Positions 9,281 through 18,258 are shown, counted from the stretch's first letter. The stretch is DNA of 64,000 nt from Sphingomonas caseinilytica (GCF_023516455.1 NZ_JAMGBA010000001.1:806001-870000), one strand, 5' to 3'. Notes: generated from the sequence alone by a model not told the origin. Numbers and translations: made by a program.

Positions 9281-10451
9281 GGCCAGTCTCGCTATCCAGC
9301 CCCAAATGAACGGCGCTCTAACGGAGCGGCTGGCCCTCTACGTCCACTGGCCCTTCTGCGTCAGCAAATGCCCCTACTGCGACTTCAACAGCCACGTTCG
9401 CGCGTCGATCGACCAGGACGAGTGGCGGCAAGCACTATTGGCCGACCTGGCCCACGAAGCAGCACTTCTTCCGAACCGCAGGCTCGAATCCATCTTCTTC
9501 GGCGGCGGAACGCCCTCTTTGATGGACCCCGCGACCGCCGAAGCGATCATTACCGCCGCGAAAGATCATTGGGGCGCCTCGGACGATATCGAGGTCACCC
9601 TTGAAGCCAATCCCAACAGCGCGGAAGCGGAGAAATTCGCCGATCTTGCCAGTGCCGGCGTCAATCGCATCAGCCTCGGCCTGCAAAGCTTCGACGATCG
9701 ATCGCTGGCGTTTCTTGGCCGAGCCCATTCTGCCGACGAGGGACTCCGGGCATTGCAGTCGGCTCAAGAAGCGGTCGATCGCGTCAGCTTTGACCTGATC
9801 TACGCACTGCCCGGCGACACCGAGGAGGGTTGGTCCGCAAATCTGGACCGGGCCCTTAACCTCGGGACCGAGCATTTGTCGCTCTACCAGCTCACGATCG
9901 AGCCCGGCACGCGCTTCGCGACGATGGTCGCCAAACATGAGTTCGAGCCGCTCGACGCCGATCCTTCCGCGAACCTGTTCGAGCTGACCCAGGAACGGAC
10001 GGCAGCCGCCGGCATTCCGGCCTATGAAATCTCCAACCACGCCAAACCCGGCGCGGAGAGCCGCCACAACCTCGCATATTGGCGCTACCAGGATTATGCC
10101 GGCGTCGGCCCCGGCGCCCACGGGCGCCGGCTCGGGATGCGCACGGTTCGCCACAAGAAGCCCGAGAATTTCCTGTCAGCCGTCGGCCGCAACGCGCATG
10201 GCATTTCCGAAGAGGAAGCATTGACCGCCGAAGAGGCGGCTCACGAGGCACTGGTGATGGGACTTCGCCTGGCAGAGGGCATTGAACCCGCGCCGCTCAG
10301 CGATCGTTTTGGGGGGAGACCCATTGTCGAACAGGCGTCCGTCGATCGCATGATCGGTCACGGATTGCTTGAGAAGGAAGGATCGCGCCTTCGGACTACG
10401 CCCGCGGGCCGCCTGCTTCTGGATTCGATCCTTGCGAAAATCGCCGCCTAG
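9279..10451 (+). CDS. hemW: Radical SAM heme chaperone HemW
   Basis: This roughly 390-residue radical-SAM protein of the HemN family transfers heme and is often misnamed coproporphyrinogen III oxidase. The [4Fe-4S] site is CVSKCPYC (CX3CX2C), followed by FFGGGTPSLM, NPNSAE and SLGLQSFDD. The length and absence of an HemN-type N-terminal extension favour HemW. Two starts are possible: 9279, which interlocks with the divergent CAP gene, and 9306 (MNGALTERL); neither has a strong ribosome-binding site. The stop interlocks with the next gene at CTAG. Confidence 0.92.
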   Translation: MASLAIQPQMNGALTERLALYVHWPFCVSKCPYCDFNSHVRASIDQDEWRQALLADLAHEAALLPNRRLESIFFGGGTPSLMDPATAEAIITAAKDHWGASDDIEVTLEANPNSAEAEKFADLASAGVNRISLGLQSFDDRSLAFLGRAHSADEGLRALQSAQEAVDRVSFDLIYALPGDTEEGWSANLDRALNLGTEHLSLYQLTIEPGTRFATMVAKHEFEPLDADPSANLFELTQERTAAAGIPAYEISNHAKPGAESRHNLAYWRYQDYAGVGPGAHGRRLGMRTVRHKKPENFLSAVGRNAHGISEEEALTAEEAAHEALVMGLRLAEGIEPAPLSDRFGGRPIVEQASVDRMIGHGLLEKEGSRLRTTPAGRLLLDSILAKIAA

Positions 10452-11584
10452 AAAGCGGTCGCGGCCGGTGAGATTACGGCGGAGCCTGCCGGCGTCACCT
10501 CACGAACTTCCAGCAGCCGTTCCGCGATTCCGTCCTTTCCGAACCGGAAGTTGCCGTCGACACCCCCAAAACCGTCCTTGTCGATCAGCGATTTGGCAGG
10601 GAATGGCCGGCCGATCGGCCAATTGCGTGCGCTCCTCACCGCGAGCAGTACCGCATCATAGCCAAGGCTCGCCAGGCGATAAGGCGTCTTCCCGTATCGG
10701 GCCCGATATCGGCCCACCAGCCGATCGAACTGCCCGTCAGGCGGCGCTGCAAACCATGCACCGCGTAGCGCGGTGTTTTTCCCGATCGTCCGGTCCGTCC
10801 CCCATAGTTCGGTGCCCAACCGACGCGGCCCGGCCTTCAACGCCGTGCTGGCCGCGGCGGCCGTCCGGCTGGCATCCCCAATCAGCACCGCATCCATAGT
10901 TTGCGAATTCAAGCGCTTGGCCGCAGCAGTGATTGCAGCGGGGCTCCGATCGTAGCTTTGGATGGAGGCCACCCGACCTCCCGACTTTTGTACCGTGGTC
11001 AGCAGCGATTGGGCGGCGCGCTGGCCGTACAATCCTGTCGGCACCAGGGCGCCGAACCCCTTCATGCCCTTCGACTGTGCATGTTGGACAACGCGGCTGA
11101 TCGACTGGTCGGGCGTGAAGCCGAGGATGTAGACGCCGTCTCCAGCCACACCCTCGTCATTCGAAAATGCGATGACCGGGACATTCGACCTCTGGGCCAC
11201 CGGCGCTGCTGCCCGGACATCTTCGGCCAGCAGCGGGCCAAGGATCAGTCGGTTGCCTTCCGCGATGGCTTTCTCGGCCGCGCCCGCGGCACCTCCAGGC
11301 GCGGCGCTGTTGTAGACGGTGATGCGAAGCGTCTGTTCCTTCGTGTCGATCAAAGCGAGCTTGGCGGCATTGGAAATGGAGGTTCCGATGGGACCGTCCG
11401 GGCCCGTCAACGGAACGATTACCGCGATCCCGTTATAAGCCAGACCAGTGGGCGGTGCCTCCGGTGCGACGGGTTCAATCGGTTCCCTGGTGCCCGTCTG
11501 GCAGGCCGTCAGCGTCAGGATTGCGGCCGTGACGCCGACGATGAAAGCGCGCCGTGCTTGCCGGGAAGTCGGTTTCAATGCCAT
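10448..11584 (-). CDS. LpoA-like lipoprotein, periplasmic-binding-protein fold
   Basis: This 378-residue lipoprotein has a basic N terminus, a hydrophobic stretch and a lipobox LTAC, then a type I periplasmic-binding fold (IAVIVPLTGPDGPIG, LILGPLLAEDVRAAAP, LGYDAVLLAVRSAR). It corresponds to the C-terminal half of LpoA, the outer-membrane activator of PBP1A. Context supports this: lpoA (yraM), rsmI (yraL) and yraN occur together in many Proteobacteria, and the same three are here. The Gammaproteobacterial TPR half is absent. The start codon interlocks with that of rsmI (CATG). Confidence 0.85.
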   Translation of the reverse strand: MALKPTSRQARRAFIVGVTAAILTLTACQTGTREPIEPVAPEAPPTGLAYNGIAVIVPLTGPDGPIGTSISNAAKLALIDTKEQTLRITVYNSAAPGGAAGAAEKAIAEGNRLILGPLLAEDVRAAAPVAQRSNVPVIAFSNDEGVAGDGVYILGFTPDQSISRVVQHAQSKGMKGFGALVPTGLYGQRAAQSLLTTVQKSGGRVASIQSYDRSPAAITAAAKRLNSQTMDAVLIGDASRTAAAASTALKAGPRRLGTELWGTDRTIGKNTALRGAWFAAPPDGQFDRLVGRYRARYGKTPYRLASLGYDAVLLAVRSARNWPIGRPFPAKSLIDKDGFGGVDGNFRFGKDGIAERLLEVREVTPAGSAVISPAATAF

Positions 11585-12431
11585 GCCCCTCGTCCAGATG
11601 GATCAGCCGCTACCACCCGGACTCTATATCGTCGCCACGCCGATCGGCAATCTCGGCGATATGACGGCGCGCGCGGCCGATACGCTGCGGCGCGTCGACT
11701 ATATCCTTGCCGAGGACAAGCGGGTGTCTGCAAAGCTGCTCGCACATGTCGGGGCAAAGGCGCCGATGACGGCCTATCACGACCATAGCGACGAGCGGCT
11801 CCGAGAGCGGATTCTCTCCGACCTGGGTAGCAAGGCCGTCGCCTTGGTCAGCGATGCGGGAACGCCGCTGATTTCCGACCCTGGCTACAAGCTGGTCCGC
11901 GCCGCGCGGCAGGCGGGCCATGCAATTTATACCTTGCCGGGCCCATGTGCGGCGATTGCCGCGCTGACGCTTGCCGGCCTTCCGACAGACCGTTTCCTGT
12001 TCCTTGGATTCCTTCCCGCAAAGGCCAAAGCCCGCGCCGACGCCATTACCGAAGTCGCTTCGATCCGCGCCAGCCTGGTGCTTTATGAAACGGGTCCGCG
12101 TCTCGGCGATACGTTGGGCGCCCTCAATGCGACGTTGGGCGACCGCGAAGTTGCGGTGGTTCGCGAGCTCACCAAGCTCCACGAGGAATGCGTCAACGGA
12201 ACCTTGAGCGAGCTCGCATCGCGATACGGCGAATTGGCACCGAAGGGGGAAATCGTGATTGTCGTCGCGCCTCCATCGAAACCGGAAGGCGCATCGAGCG
12301 CGCAGATCGACAGCGCGCTCGACGAAGCGCTTTCCCGACTGTCGCCTTCGCGCGCGGCCGCCGAGGTTGCCGAGCTTCTCGGACTACCTCGAAAGCAGGT
12401 CTATGCCCGGGCAATCGAGAAACTTGGCTGA
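11583..12431 (+). CDS. rsmI: 16S rRNA 2'-O-methyltransferase RsmI
   Basis: This 282-residue SAM-dependent tetrapyrrole-methylase-fold enzyme methylates C1402 of 16S rRNA. Motifs: LYIVATPIGNLGDMT, AEDKRVSAKLLAHVG, VSDAGTPLISDPGYKLV, ALTLAGLPTDRFLFLGFLP and the C-terminal SRAAAEVAELLGLPRKQVY. A start at 11583 interlocks with the divergent lipoprotein gene; an ATG at 11598 (MDQPLPPG) begins closer to the conserved domain and is an alternative. The TGA stop overlaps the presumed CTG start of the next gene. Confidence 0.96.
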   Translation: MPLVQMDQPLPPGLYIVATPIGNLGDMTARAADTLRRVDYILAEDKRVSAKLLAHVGAKAPMTAYHDHSDERLRERILSDLGSKAVALVSDAGTPLISDPGYKLVRAARQAGHAIYTLPGPCAAIAALTLAGLPTDRFLFLGFLPAKAKARADAITEVASIRASLVLYETGPRLGDTLGALNATLGDREVAVVRELTKLHEECVNGTLSELASRYGELAPKGEIVIVVAPPSKPEGASSAQIDSALDEALSRLSPSRAAAEVAELLGLPRKQVYARAIEKLG

Positions 12432-12805
12432 AGTCAGCGACTGCGGCACTTCTCATGATCGCGCTGGCCGCATGTAGCGGCAAGGCGCCCTATTTGCTGG
12501 CTGGCGAGTGGGACTGGATGGATGGGCACTCCGAGTTTCCGAAGGTCTGTGGCTCTCACGGCACCGTCCAATATCATGCTGATGGGAGCTACACCCTGTG
12601 GGGCGAGGCCGGGACGTGGCGCTTGGACGGCGATGCCTTGACGGAGACCATGACGGACTTTCATCCGCTGCACGTCGACAGGCCTGCCGAAAATGTCGGC
12701 AAGGCGCATGTTTCGACAATCAAATGGGTCGACCAGAATATGTTCTTGAAACGCCGTGCCGACGGCAGTGAATTGGCATTCCGGCGCTGCCCAAAGCAAA
12801 AGTAG
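12428..12805 (+). CDS. Small putative lipoprotein with CTG start
   Basis: This roughly 125-residue protein has a signal of the form (M)KSATAALLMIALAAC with lipobox LAAC, followed by GEWDWMDG and a beta-rich domain (GTVQYHADGSYTLWGEAGTWRLDG) ending in FRRCPKQK. I do not recognise the family. The frame has no ATG, GTG or TTG upstream of the signal peptide. The only candidate is CTG at 12428, which overlaps the rsmI stop (CTGA) and would be translated by coupling. Starting at ATG 12455 would destroy the signal peptide. The 3' end overlaps yraN. Confidence 0.65.
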   Translation: MKSATAALLMIALAACSGKAPYLLAGEWDWMDGHSEFPKVCGSHGTVQYHADGSYTLWGEAGTWRLDGDALTETMTDFHPLHVDRPAENVGKAHVSTIKWVDQNMFLKRRADGSELAFRRCPKQK

Positions 12806-13152
12806 ATCGAGAACAGGCCGAGGTCCGGGGGCGCAGGGCCGAAACCATCGCGGCGTGGTGGCTTCGCCTGCAAGGCTGGCGGATTCTTGCCCGGCGAGTT
12901 CGTATAGTTGGCGGCGAAGTCGACTTGATCGCGAGGCGCGGCAGGACCGTCGCCTTTGTCGAGGTCAAGCAACGCAGGTCGGAGCAGACCGCTGCATGGG
13001 CGCTCGACGAATATCGACTGCGCCGAGTGGCCGTCGCTGCCGAACGATTGGCATCTCGATTTGCTCGCACCGGCGACATCGTCCGAATCGATGCCATCTT
13101 CATCGTTCCGCGAACCCTGCCCCGGCACCTGCCCAACGTCTGGCACGGGTGA
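12787..13152 (+). CDS. yraN: UPF0102/YraN family protein, putative nuclease fold
   Basis: The protein is about 121 residues. EVRGRRAETIAAWWLRLQGWR at the start, GGEVDLIARRGRTVAFVEVKQR and the C-terminal DIVRIDAIFIV are the conserved blocks of YraN, whose VDLI...FVEVK pattern resembles PD-(D/E)XK nucleases. The role is unproven. The family N terminus is reached only through a frame with no ATG, GTG or TTG after an in-frame stop at 12769. CTG at 12787 is the best candidate; ATG at 12925 would cut the domain in half. It sits in the usual rsmI-yraN-gshB neighbourhood. Confidence 0.8.
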   Translation: MPKAKVDREQAEVRGRRAETIAAWWLRLQGWRILARRVRIVGGEVDLIARRGRTVAFVEVKQRRSEQTAAWALDEYRLRRVAVAAERLASRFARTGDIVRIDAIFIVPRTLPRHLPNVWHG

Positions 13153-13183
13153 CAAGCCAAGCGGCTTCGAATAGGCGACAGGC

Positions 13184-14134
13184 ATGAGCCTGACCGTCGC
13201 CGTGCAAATGGACCCGCTGGAATCGATCGGCATTGCCGGTGATTCGACCTTCGCGCTGATGCTCGGAGCGCAGCAGCGTGGACATCGCCTCTACCACTAC
13301 CTCGCCAATGACCTGAGCTATGAGGACGGGCGCGTAGGTGCTCGTGTCCGCCCCGTCACGGTGCAACGGGTCGAGGGCAATCATTTCAGCGCCGGAGAAG
13401 TCGAGCTTCTCGACCTGGCCTCGGACGTCGACGTTGTCCTGATGCGGCAGGATCCGCCGTTCGACATCGGCTACATCACCGCGACTTACCTGCTCGAGCG
13501 CGTCGCCCGCGACACGCTGGTGGTCAATGATCCTCGCTCGGTCCGCGATGCGCCTGAAAAGCTGTTCGTCCTCGACTTCGCCGAGTTCATGCCGCCAACG
13601 ATGATCAGTCGGAATTTGGCGGAAATCCAGGATTTCCACGCCCGACACGGCGAAATTGTGATCAAGCCGCTGCATGGCAAGGCGGGCGAAGGCGTGTTCC
13701 GCATCGGCCGGGATGGGACCAACCTGACGGCGCTCGCCGAACTGTTCGGCTCTATCTGGAAAGAGCCCTATATCGCGCAGGCCTTTCTCCCCGCCGTTAC
13801 CGAAGGCGACAAGCGCATCGTCCTGGTCGATGGGGAAGTGGCCGGCGCGATCAACCGTCGGCCCAAGGACGGCGAGTTCCGCTCCAACCTCGCCGCCGGC
13901 GGCACCGCCGAGCAGACCGAGCTCAGCCCGCGCGAGCGCGAGATCTGCGACGCGATCGGTCCGGAATTGAAGCGCCGCGGCCTGCTGTTCGTCGGGATCG
14001 ACGTGATCGGCGGCATGATGACCGAGATCAACGTCACTTCGCCTACCGGCATTGTCGCCATCGACAAGTTCAACGGCAGCGATACGCCCGCGCTCTTCTG
14101 GGAGACCGTTGAGGCCAAGGTAGCCGCCAGATGA
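13184..14134 (+). CDS. gshB: Glutathione synthetase
   Basis: This 316-residue ATP-grasp ligase joins gamma-glutamylcysteine and glycine. Motifs: VAVQMDPLESI at the N terminus, VLMRQDPPFD, VNDPRSVRDAPEKLF, IKPLHGKAGEGVFRI (ATP-grasp loop), GGTAEQTELSPRE and EINVTSPTGI at the metal site. Length is typical. It follows yraN by 31 bases and overlaps the dedA-like gene by four bases (ATGA). Confidence 0.97.
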   Translation: MSLTVAVQMDPLESIGIAGDSTFALMLGAQQRGHRLYHYLANDLSYEDGRVGARVRPVTVQRVEGNHFSAGEVELLDLASDVDVVLMRQDPPFDIGYITATYLLERVARDTLVVNDPRSVRDAPEKLFVLDFAEFMPPTMISRNLAEIQDFHARHGEIVIKPLHGKAGEGVFRIGRDGTNLTALAELFGSIWKEPYIAQAFLPAVTEGDKRIVLVDGEVAGAINRRPKDGEFRSNLAAGGTAEQTELSPREREICDAIGPELKRRGLLFVGIDVIGGMMTEINVTSPTGIVAIDKFNGSDTPALFWETVEAKVAAR

Positions 14135-14766
14135 GCGATTGGATCATTCGACTGATCGAGCAGTCGGGCTATTTGGGCGTTGCGTTCCTGATGTTCCTGG
14201 AAACGGTCTTTCCGCCGATTCCATCGGAAGTGATCATGTCCGTCGCCGGCGTCGCGGCCGGCCAGGGCAAGCTCCACTACGGCTGGGTGGTTGCGGCCGG
14301 AACCGCGGGCGCAATGCTCGGTAACATCCTCTGGTATCTCGGCGCTCGCGCACTCGGCATTCAGCGGCTGGAACCGATCATCCGCCGCTGGGGCCGCTGG
14401 ATCACAATGAGCTGGGCGGAAGTGAAGCAGGCGGAACGCTGGTTCACGGAGCACGGCACCTTCTTTGTCTTCCTTGGCCGCCTGCTCCCGACGGTACGCA
14501 GCCTCGTCTCCATCCCGGCCGGCCTTCTGAAGATGAGCTTCCGCCGCTTCCTTTTGGCGTCGACGTTGGGCACCGCGGGCTGGACCGCGCTCATTGCCGG
14601 CGCTGGTTACAAGCTGGGCGAAAAATATACCGATATCGAGAAAGTCCTTGGCCCCGCGGCAAATGCGATCCTGGTCCTTCTGGCGGCCGGCTACATCTAT
14701 CGCGTTTGGACCCACCGGAATCTGACGCCCGAAGAAGCCGCCAAGCCGGATCTCACCAGTCTTTGA
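14131..14766 (+). CDS. DedA-family inner-membrane protein
   Basis: This 211-residue integral membrane protein has the DedA/SNARE-associated signature: FLETVFPPIPSEVIM near the N terminus, a conserved glycine-rich turn (GTAGAMLGNILWYLGARALG) and FFVFLGRLLPTVRSLVSIPAGLLKM. About four to five hydrophobic segments are visible. DedA proteins affect membrane potential, and some are lipid flippases recycling undecaprenyl phosphate or phosphatidylethanolamine. It is coupled to gshB by an ATGA overlap and ends six bases before convergent xerC. Confidence 0.92.
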   Translation: MSDWIIRLIEQSGYLGVAFLMFLETVFPPIPSEVIMSVAGVAAGQGKLHYGWVVAAGTAGAMLGNILWYLGARALGIQRLEPIIRRWGRWITMSWAEVKQAERWFTEHGTFFVFLGRLLPTVRSLVSIPAGLLKMSFRRFLLASTLGTAGWTALIAGAGYKLGEKYTDIEKVLGPAANAILVLLAAGYIYRVWTHRNLTPEEAAKPDLTSL

Positions 14767-14772
14767 TGCGGT

Positions 14773-15705
14773 TCACGCCCGCGGATGGGCGTGACGATAG
14801 ACATCGAGCAGCCGGGCGGCGTCCACGTCGGTATAGATTTGGGTCGACGACAGGCTGGCATGGCCCAGCAGTTCCTGAAGCGACCTCAGGTCCGCTCCGC
14901 GCGCCAGCAGATGCGTCGCAAAGCTGTGCCGCAGGGCATGCGGCGTCAGGCTGTCCGGCAGGCCAAGTCGCTCCCTTGCCGATCGCACCGCGCGACGGAC
15001 CAGGTCCGGGTTCAGCGGACCTCCCTTCGCCCCGACGAACAATGGCGTGTCGCCCGCCAACGGATATGGGCAGAGTGCGACATAGGCGGTGATCGCCTCC
15101 TTGACCGCCGGTACCAGCGGCACGATCCGGGTCTTCTCACGCTTGCCCGTCACCCGCATTGCTTGTCCTAATGGAAGGACCCGAGCGGTGAGGCTCATTG
15201 CCTCCGCAACGCGCAAGCCGGCCCCGTAAAGCAAAAGCAGGATGGCAAGATCACGGGCGCCGATCCAGTCGTTCGGCGCTGCAGCGGCTGCCTCTTCGGC
15301 AAGGGCGATCGCATCGTCGGGGCTCGCCGGGCGGGGCAAGGTTCGCGGCCGCTTCGGCGCGCGGGTACGCGGCAGCTGGGGTGTGGTGCCCTGCGCTTCC
15401 GCCGCATAAGTCAGGAAGGCGCGGACCGCGGACATTTCGCGCGCTGCTGAAGACGCGCCCAGTCCCTGACCTCGCCGATCCGCCAGAAATGCGCGCAGGT
15501 CCGAAGCATGGAGGTTGAGAAGTGCGAAGCGGCCGATCTCCTCGCCGCGATGCTTTCCAAGGAAGGCGATCAGGCGGTGCGCGGTCGCGACATAGGCCCG
15601 CACCGTATGCGCACTCCTGCGCCGGTCATGAGCCAAATGGCTGCCCCAGCTCGCCGCGAGCGATCGAGCCGGATGACCTTCCCCCTCTAGCCGTTCTTCA
15701 AGCAC
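14773..15705 (-). CDS. xerC: Tyrosine recombinase XerC
   Basis: This 310-residue site-specific recombinase resolves chromosome dimers at dif together with XerD. All catalytic residues are visible: Arg165, Lys188, His256, Arg259, His282 and nucleophile Tyr291 (HALRHSFATHLL, LLGHASLSSTQIY). The N-terminal SAM-like DNA-binding domain (SAHTVRAYVATAHRLIAFL) is intact, so it is not a phage-integrase remnant. It overlaps the upstream DUF484 gene by 19 bases; DUF484-xerC is a widespread pair. No dif-like site was noticed nearby. Confidence 0.93.
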   Translation of the reverse strand: MLEERLEGEGHPARSLAASWGSHLAHDRRRSAHTVRAYVATAHRLIAFLGKHRGEEIGRFALLNLHASDLRAFLADRRGQGLGASSAAREMSAVRAFLTYAAEAQGTTPQLPRTRAPKRPRTLPRPASPDDAIALAEEAAAAAPNDWIGARDLAILLLLYGAGLRVAEAMSLTARVLPLGQAMRVTGKREKTRIVPLVPAVKEAITAYVALCPYPLAGDTPLFVGAKGGPLNPDLVRRAVRSARERLGLPDSLTPHALRHSFATHLLARGADLRSLQELLGHASLSSTQIYTDVDAARLLDVYRHAHPRA

Positions 15706-16250
15706 CGGCGGAGCATAGCGCCAACGCTTGCTCCTAGGAATCCCAGCAATTGCGCGCCGTGCCGATTGTCGAGGCCGATCTCATTTTCCTGACCCAGCAA
15801 GAGCATTCCGTAAGGAAGCGGCGCCTCGGTCGGCAACAGGATCAGCGCCTCCGAACGAACATGACGAGCGGCATATCCGAACAGCGGATGGCCGCAGTCG
15901 ACGGAGCGCATCGTCACCGGATCCAGCCGTTCGATCGACCGATCGACGATCCTCGGCTCGACCGTTCCGACATGGCCGGTTGCGACCCGAAAGCCCTTCC
16001 CGTCGGCAACGAGGGTCAGCACCACATGGTCGATGCCCAGGATGCGCGTCCAATCCTCGGTGACGACCCGGAAAAGGTCCTTCGCGTCTTCCGCTTCCAT
16101 CAGTGCCAGGACGGCCGAATGGATCGCCGCGGTTGCGCCCGAATGGCCTTGGGCAAAGGCGATCAGGTCTTCCTTAGCGCTTTCGGCAGCACCCAGCCGG
16201 TCGCGAAGGGTCGCGACAGCACGCTCTTCGAAGGAAATCACCTTGCCCAT
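15687..16250 (-). CDS. DUF484 family protein
   Basis: This 187-residue GAF-like protein has VISFEERAVATLRDRL, DWTRILGIDHVVLTLV and PLPYGMLLLGQENE, matching the DUF484 family found next to xerC in many Proteobacteria. No catalytic role is known and no membrane segment is present. The conserved co-location suggests a function with XerC or cell-division processes, but this is inference. Its 3' end overlaps xerC by 19 bases. Confidence 0.85.
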   Translation of the reverse strand: MGKVISFEERAVATLRDRLGAAESAKEDLIAFAQGHSGATAAIHSAVLALMEAEDAKDLFRVVTEDWTRILGIDHVVLTLVADGKGFRVATGHVGTVEPRIVDRSIERLDPVTMRSVDCGHPLFGYAARHVRSEALILLPTEAPLPYGMLLLGQENEIGLDNRHGAQLLGFLGASVGAMLRRCLKNG

Positions 16251-16324
16251 GCCGCGATTCTTACAGCGACAGGGTTAACAATCCGCCCAATTGGGGGAGA
16301 TTTCTGCGAAGATTGAAGCCGCGC

Positions 16325-16975
16325 TTAAATCTTTTGGCCCGTCGCTTCCCAATCCTTGAGGAAGGCGGCGATGCCACTGTCGGTCAGCGGATGCTTGAAC
16401 AGCTGTTTGATAACCGACGGCGGCGCCGTCATCACATCCGCGCCAAGCTTTGCCGCATCAAGGATGTGGATCGGGTTGCGAACGCTTGCGACCAGGATCT
16501 GTGTCGGGAAGTCATAATTGTCGTAGATCGTCCGGATATCCGCGATCAGCTCCATACCCGGATAGCCGATGTCGTCATGCCGCCCGACGAAGGGCGAAAT
16601 GAAGGTCGCACCGGCCTTGGCCGCGAGCAACGCCTGGTTCGCCGAGAAGCAGAGCGTGACATTGACCATGGTGCCGTCCCCGGTCAGCGCCTTGCAAGTC
16701 TTGAGGCCGTCGATGGTCAGCGGAACCTTGATCGCGATATTGTCGGCGATCTTCCGAAGCGTCTCCGCCTCTTTCATCATGCCGGCATGATCGAGCGCGA
16801 CGACTTCGGCCGAGATCGGTCCGGGACAGATCGATGCGATTTCCTTCACCACCTCGATGAAATCCCTTCCCGATTTCTTGATCAGCGACGGGTTGGTGGT
16901 GACGCCGTCGAGCAGCCCGGTTTCATTGAGCTCCTTGATGTCGGCGATTTCGGCGGTGTCGGCGAAGAATTTCAT
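16325..16975 (-). CDS. fsa: Fructose-6-phosphate aldolase / transaldolase-like
   Basis: This 216-residue TIM-barrel protein is of the short transaldolase (TalC/FSA) type. The Schiff-base lysine is Lys83 in [12 protein letters not shown], with [10 protein letters not shown] near the N terminus and [24 protein letters not shown] in the core. Short members can be true transaldolases or fructose-6-phosphate aldolases; sequence alone does not separate them here. The length argues against the long TalB form. Confidence 0.9.
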   Translation of the reverse strand: MKFFADTAEIADIKELNETGLLDGVTTNPSLIKKSGRDFIEVVKEIASICPGPISAEVVALDHAGMMKEAETLRKIADNIAIKVPLTIDGLKTCKALTGDGTMVNVTLCFSANQALLAAKAGATFISPFVGRHDDIGYPGMELIADIRTIYDNYDFPTQILVASVRNPIHILDAAKLGADVMTAPPSVIKQLFKHPLTDSGIAAFLKDWEATGQKI

Positions 16976-17068
16976 ATGGAATCGGTCCCTACGGCATGGG
17001 GGAAATTTGCTTCCCTCTAGCGGCTGGGTTCAAACAGGTCACCCGATTCGCTTCCGAAAGGATCCAAG

Positions 17069-17842
17069 ATGGACGCCCATGTGCTGGTCGAGAGGAAAGA
17101 TGGTGTTCTTTCCATCCTGCTGGCGCGGCCCGAGCGGCGGAACGCGATCACCGTTGCCATGTATTCGGCACTGGCCGACGCGATCGAAAGTGCCGCCGGC
17201 GACCGGTCGATTCGCCTCATCACCATCGAAGGACAAGGCGAAGACTTTACGGCCGGCAACGACCTCGGGGATTTCCTGAAGGAGATGCCGCAACCGGGAT
17301 CGGGCGAGGATCTGCCCGTATGGCGCCTGCTGCGCGCCCTGGCGAAGAACCAGGTGCCGATCGTCGCGGCGGTGCATGGCAATGCCGTCGGGATCGGCAC
17401 CACCATGTTGTTTCACTGCGATTTCGTGCTGGCTGAGGAAGGCTGCCGGTTCGTCATGCCCTTTGTTGACCTGGGCTTGGTGCCGGAAGCTGCCAGCTCG
17501 CTCGTCTTCCCGCGCCTCGCCGGCCGCCGGAACGCAGCACGCCATCTTCTATTGGGTGAGCCATTCGGCGCTTCGGAAGCACGGGAAATGGGTTTGGCCA
17601 GCCATGTCGTCCCGCAGGGAGAATTGAAAGCGGCCCTGGCAGGTCTCGTTGCCGCCCTGCTTGCCAAACCGCCCGAAGCGCTACGCCAGACGCAGGCGCT
17701 GCTCCGCCGGGAGGATACCGAGAGAGTATTGGAGCGGATGGAGCTCGAAAACGGCCATTTCGCCGAGCGGCTTCAATCCGACGAAGTGAAATCCGCAATC
17801 ACCGCCTTCTTCGCGTCGCGAATGAAGGCGCCTGCCGATTAG
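17069..17842 (+). CDS. Enoyl-CoA hydratase/isomerase family protein, isomerase-type active site
   Basis: This 257-residue crotonase-fold protein has an oxyanion-hole region GEDFTAGNDLGDF and HGNAVGIGTTMLFHCDFVLA. The two glutamates of true hydratases are missing (the CEL position reads TTM, and the QPE position reads MPF). A single glutamate occurs in LGLVPEAASS, the position used by delta3-delta2-enoyl-CoA isomerases. An isomerase role in oxidation of unsaturated acyl-CoA is therefore more likely than hydration. Its TAG stop interlocks with the TadE-like gene (TTAG). Confidence 0.85.
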   Translation: MDAHVLVERKDGVLSILLARPERRNAITVAMYSALADAIESAAGDRSIRLITIEGQGEDFTAGNDLGDFLKEMPQPGSGEDLPVWRLLRALAKNQVPIVAAVHGNAVGIGTTMLFHCDFVLAEEGCRFVMPFVDLGLVPEAASSLVFPRLAGRRNAARHLLLGEPFGASEAREMGLASHVVPQGELKAALAGLVAALLAKPPEALRQTQALLRREDTERVLERMELENGHFAERLQSDEVKSAITAFFASRMKAPAD

Positions 17843-18258
17843 GTTCCGGATTCCTCTTCGGTTTCGGCCCGCCACACCCGCTTGCTGCGGGATACGCTGA
17901 TGGTCGGCCCAGGCAGAAGCAGCAGGTCGGTTTCCTGGACGTAGGTTACCTCGAGGTCGAGATATTCGCTGCCGTCGGCCTCTCCCTGGACGGGCGGCGG
18001 GATTGCGAAGTCACCAGGTCCAATGCCGTAGACTGCTTCGTCCATACGGTCTTGGATCGTCTCGACATCCGGGACAGGCCAGATGGTGGCGAGCCGGGCA
18101 CCCTCACCCAAGGCATGCTGGATACCCGACATTGCGCGCAGCACCAGGCCGAGCTGGACGATCATCCAGATGAGGACGATCAGAGCCGGAAGTGCAAAGG
18201 CCATTTCGATGACCGCGGCACCGCTATGGTCCCGCTTGATCCGCTTAAGGAGCTTCAT
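17839..18258 (-). CDS. TadE-like pilus assembly protein
   Basis: This 139-residue protein has a short basic N terminus and one transmembrane helix (GAAVIEMAFALPALIVLIWMIVQLGLVL) containing the prepilin-like E-x-A pattern of TadE/TadF pseudopilins, followed by a small extracytoplasmic domain. It is the last gene of a three-gene set with four-base overlaps (ATGA), all of TadE/TadG type. The secretion ATPase, the Flp pilin and the RcpA secretin are not in the window. Confidence 0.82.
   Translation of the reverse strand: MKLLKRIKRDHSGAAVIEMAFALPALIVLIWMIVQLGLVLRAMSGIQHALGEGARLATIWPVPDVETIQDRMDEAVYGIGPGDFAIPPPVQGEADGSEYLDLEVTYVQETDLLLLPGPTISVSRSKRVWRAETEEESGT

Noticed and set aside
13152-16325. 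Integrative element suggested by a tyrosine recombinase
   Set aside because: The recombinase is XerC next to DUF484; no attachment repeats or mobile cargo genes are present.
17069-17842. True enoyl-CoA hydratase
   Set aside because: Neither of the two hydratase glutamates is present; an isomerase-type single glutamate is.
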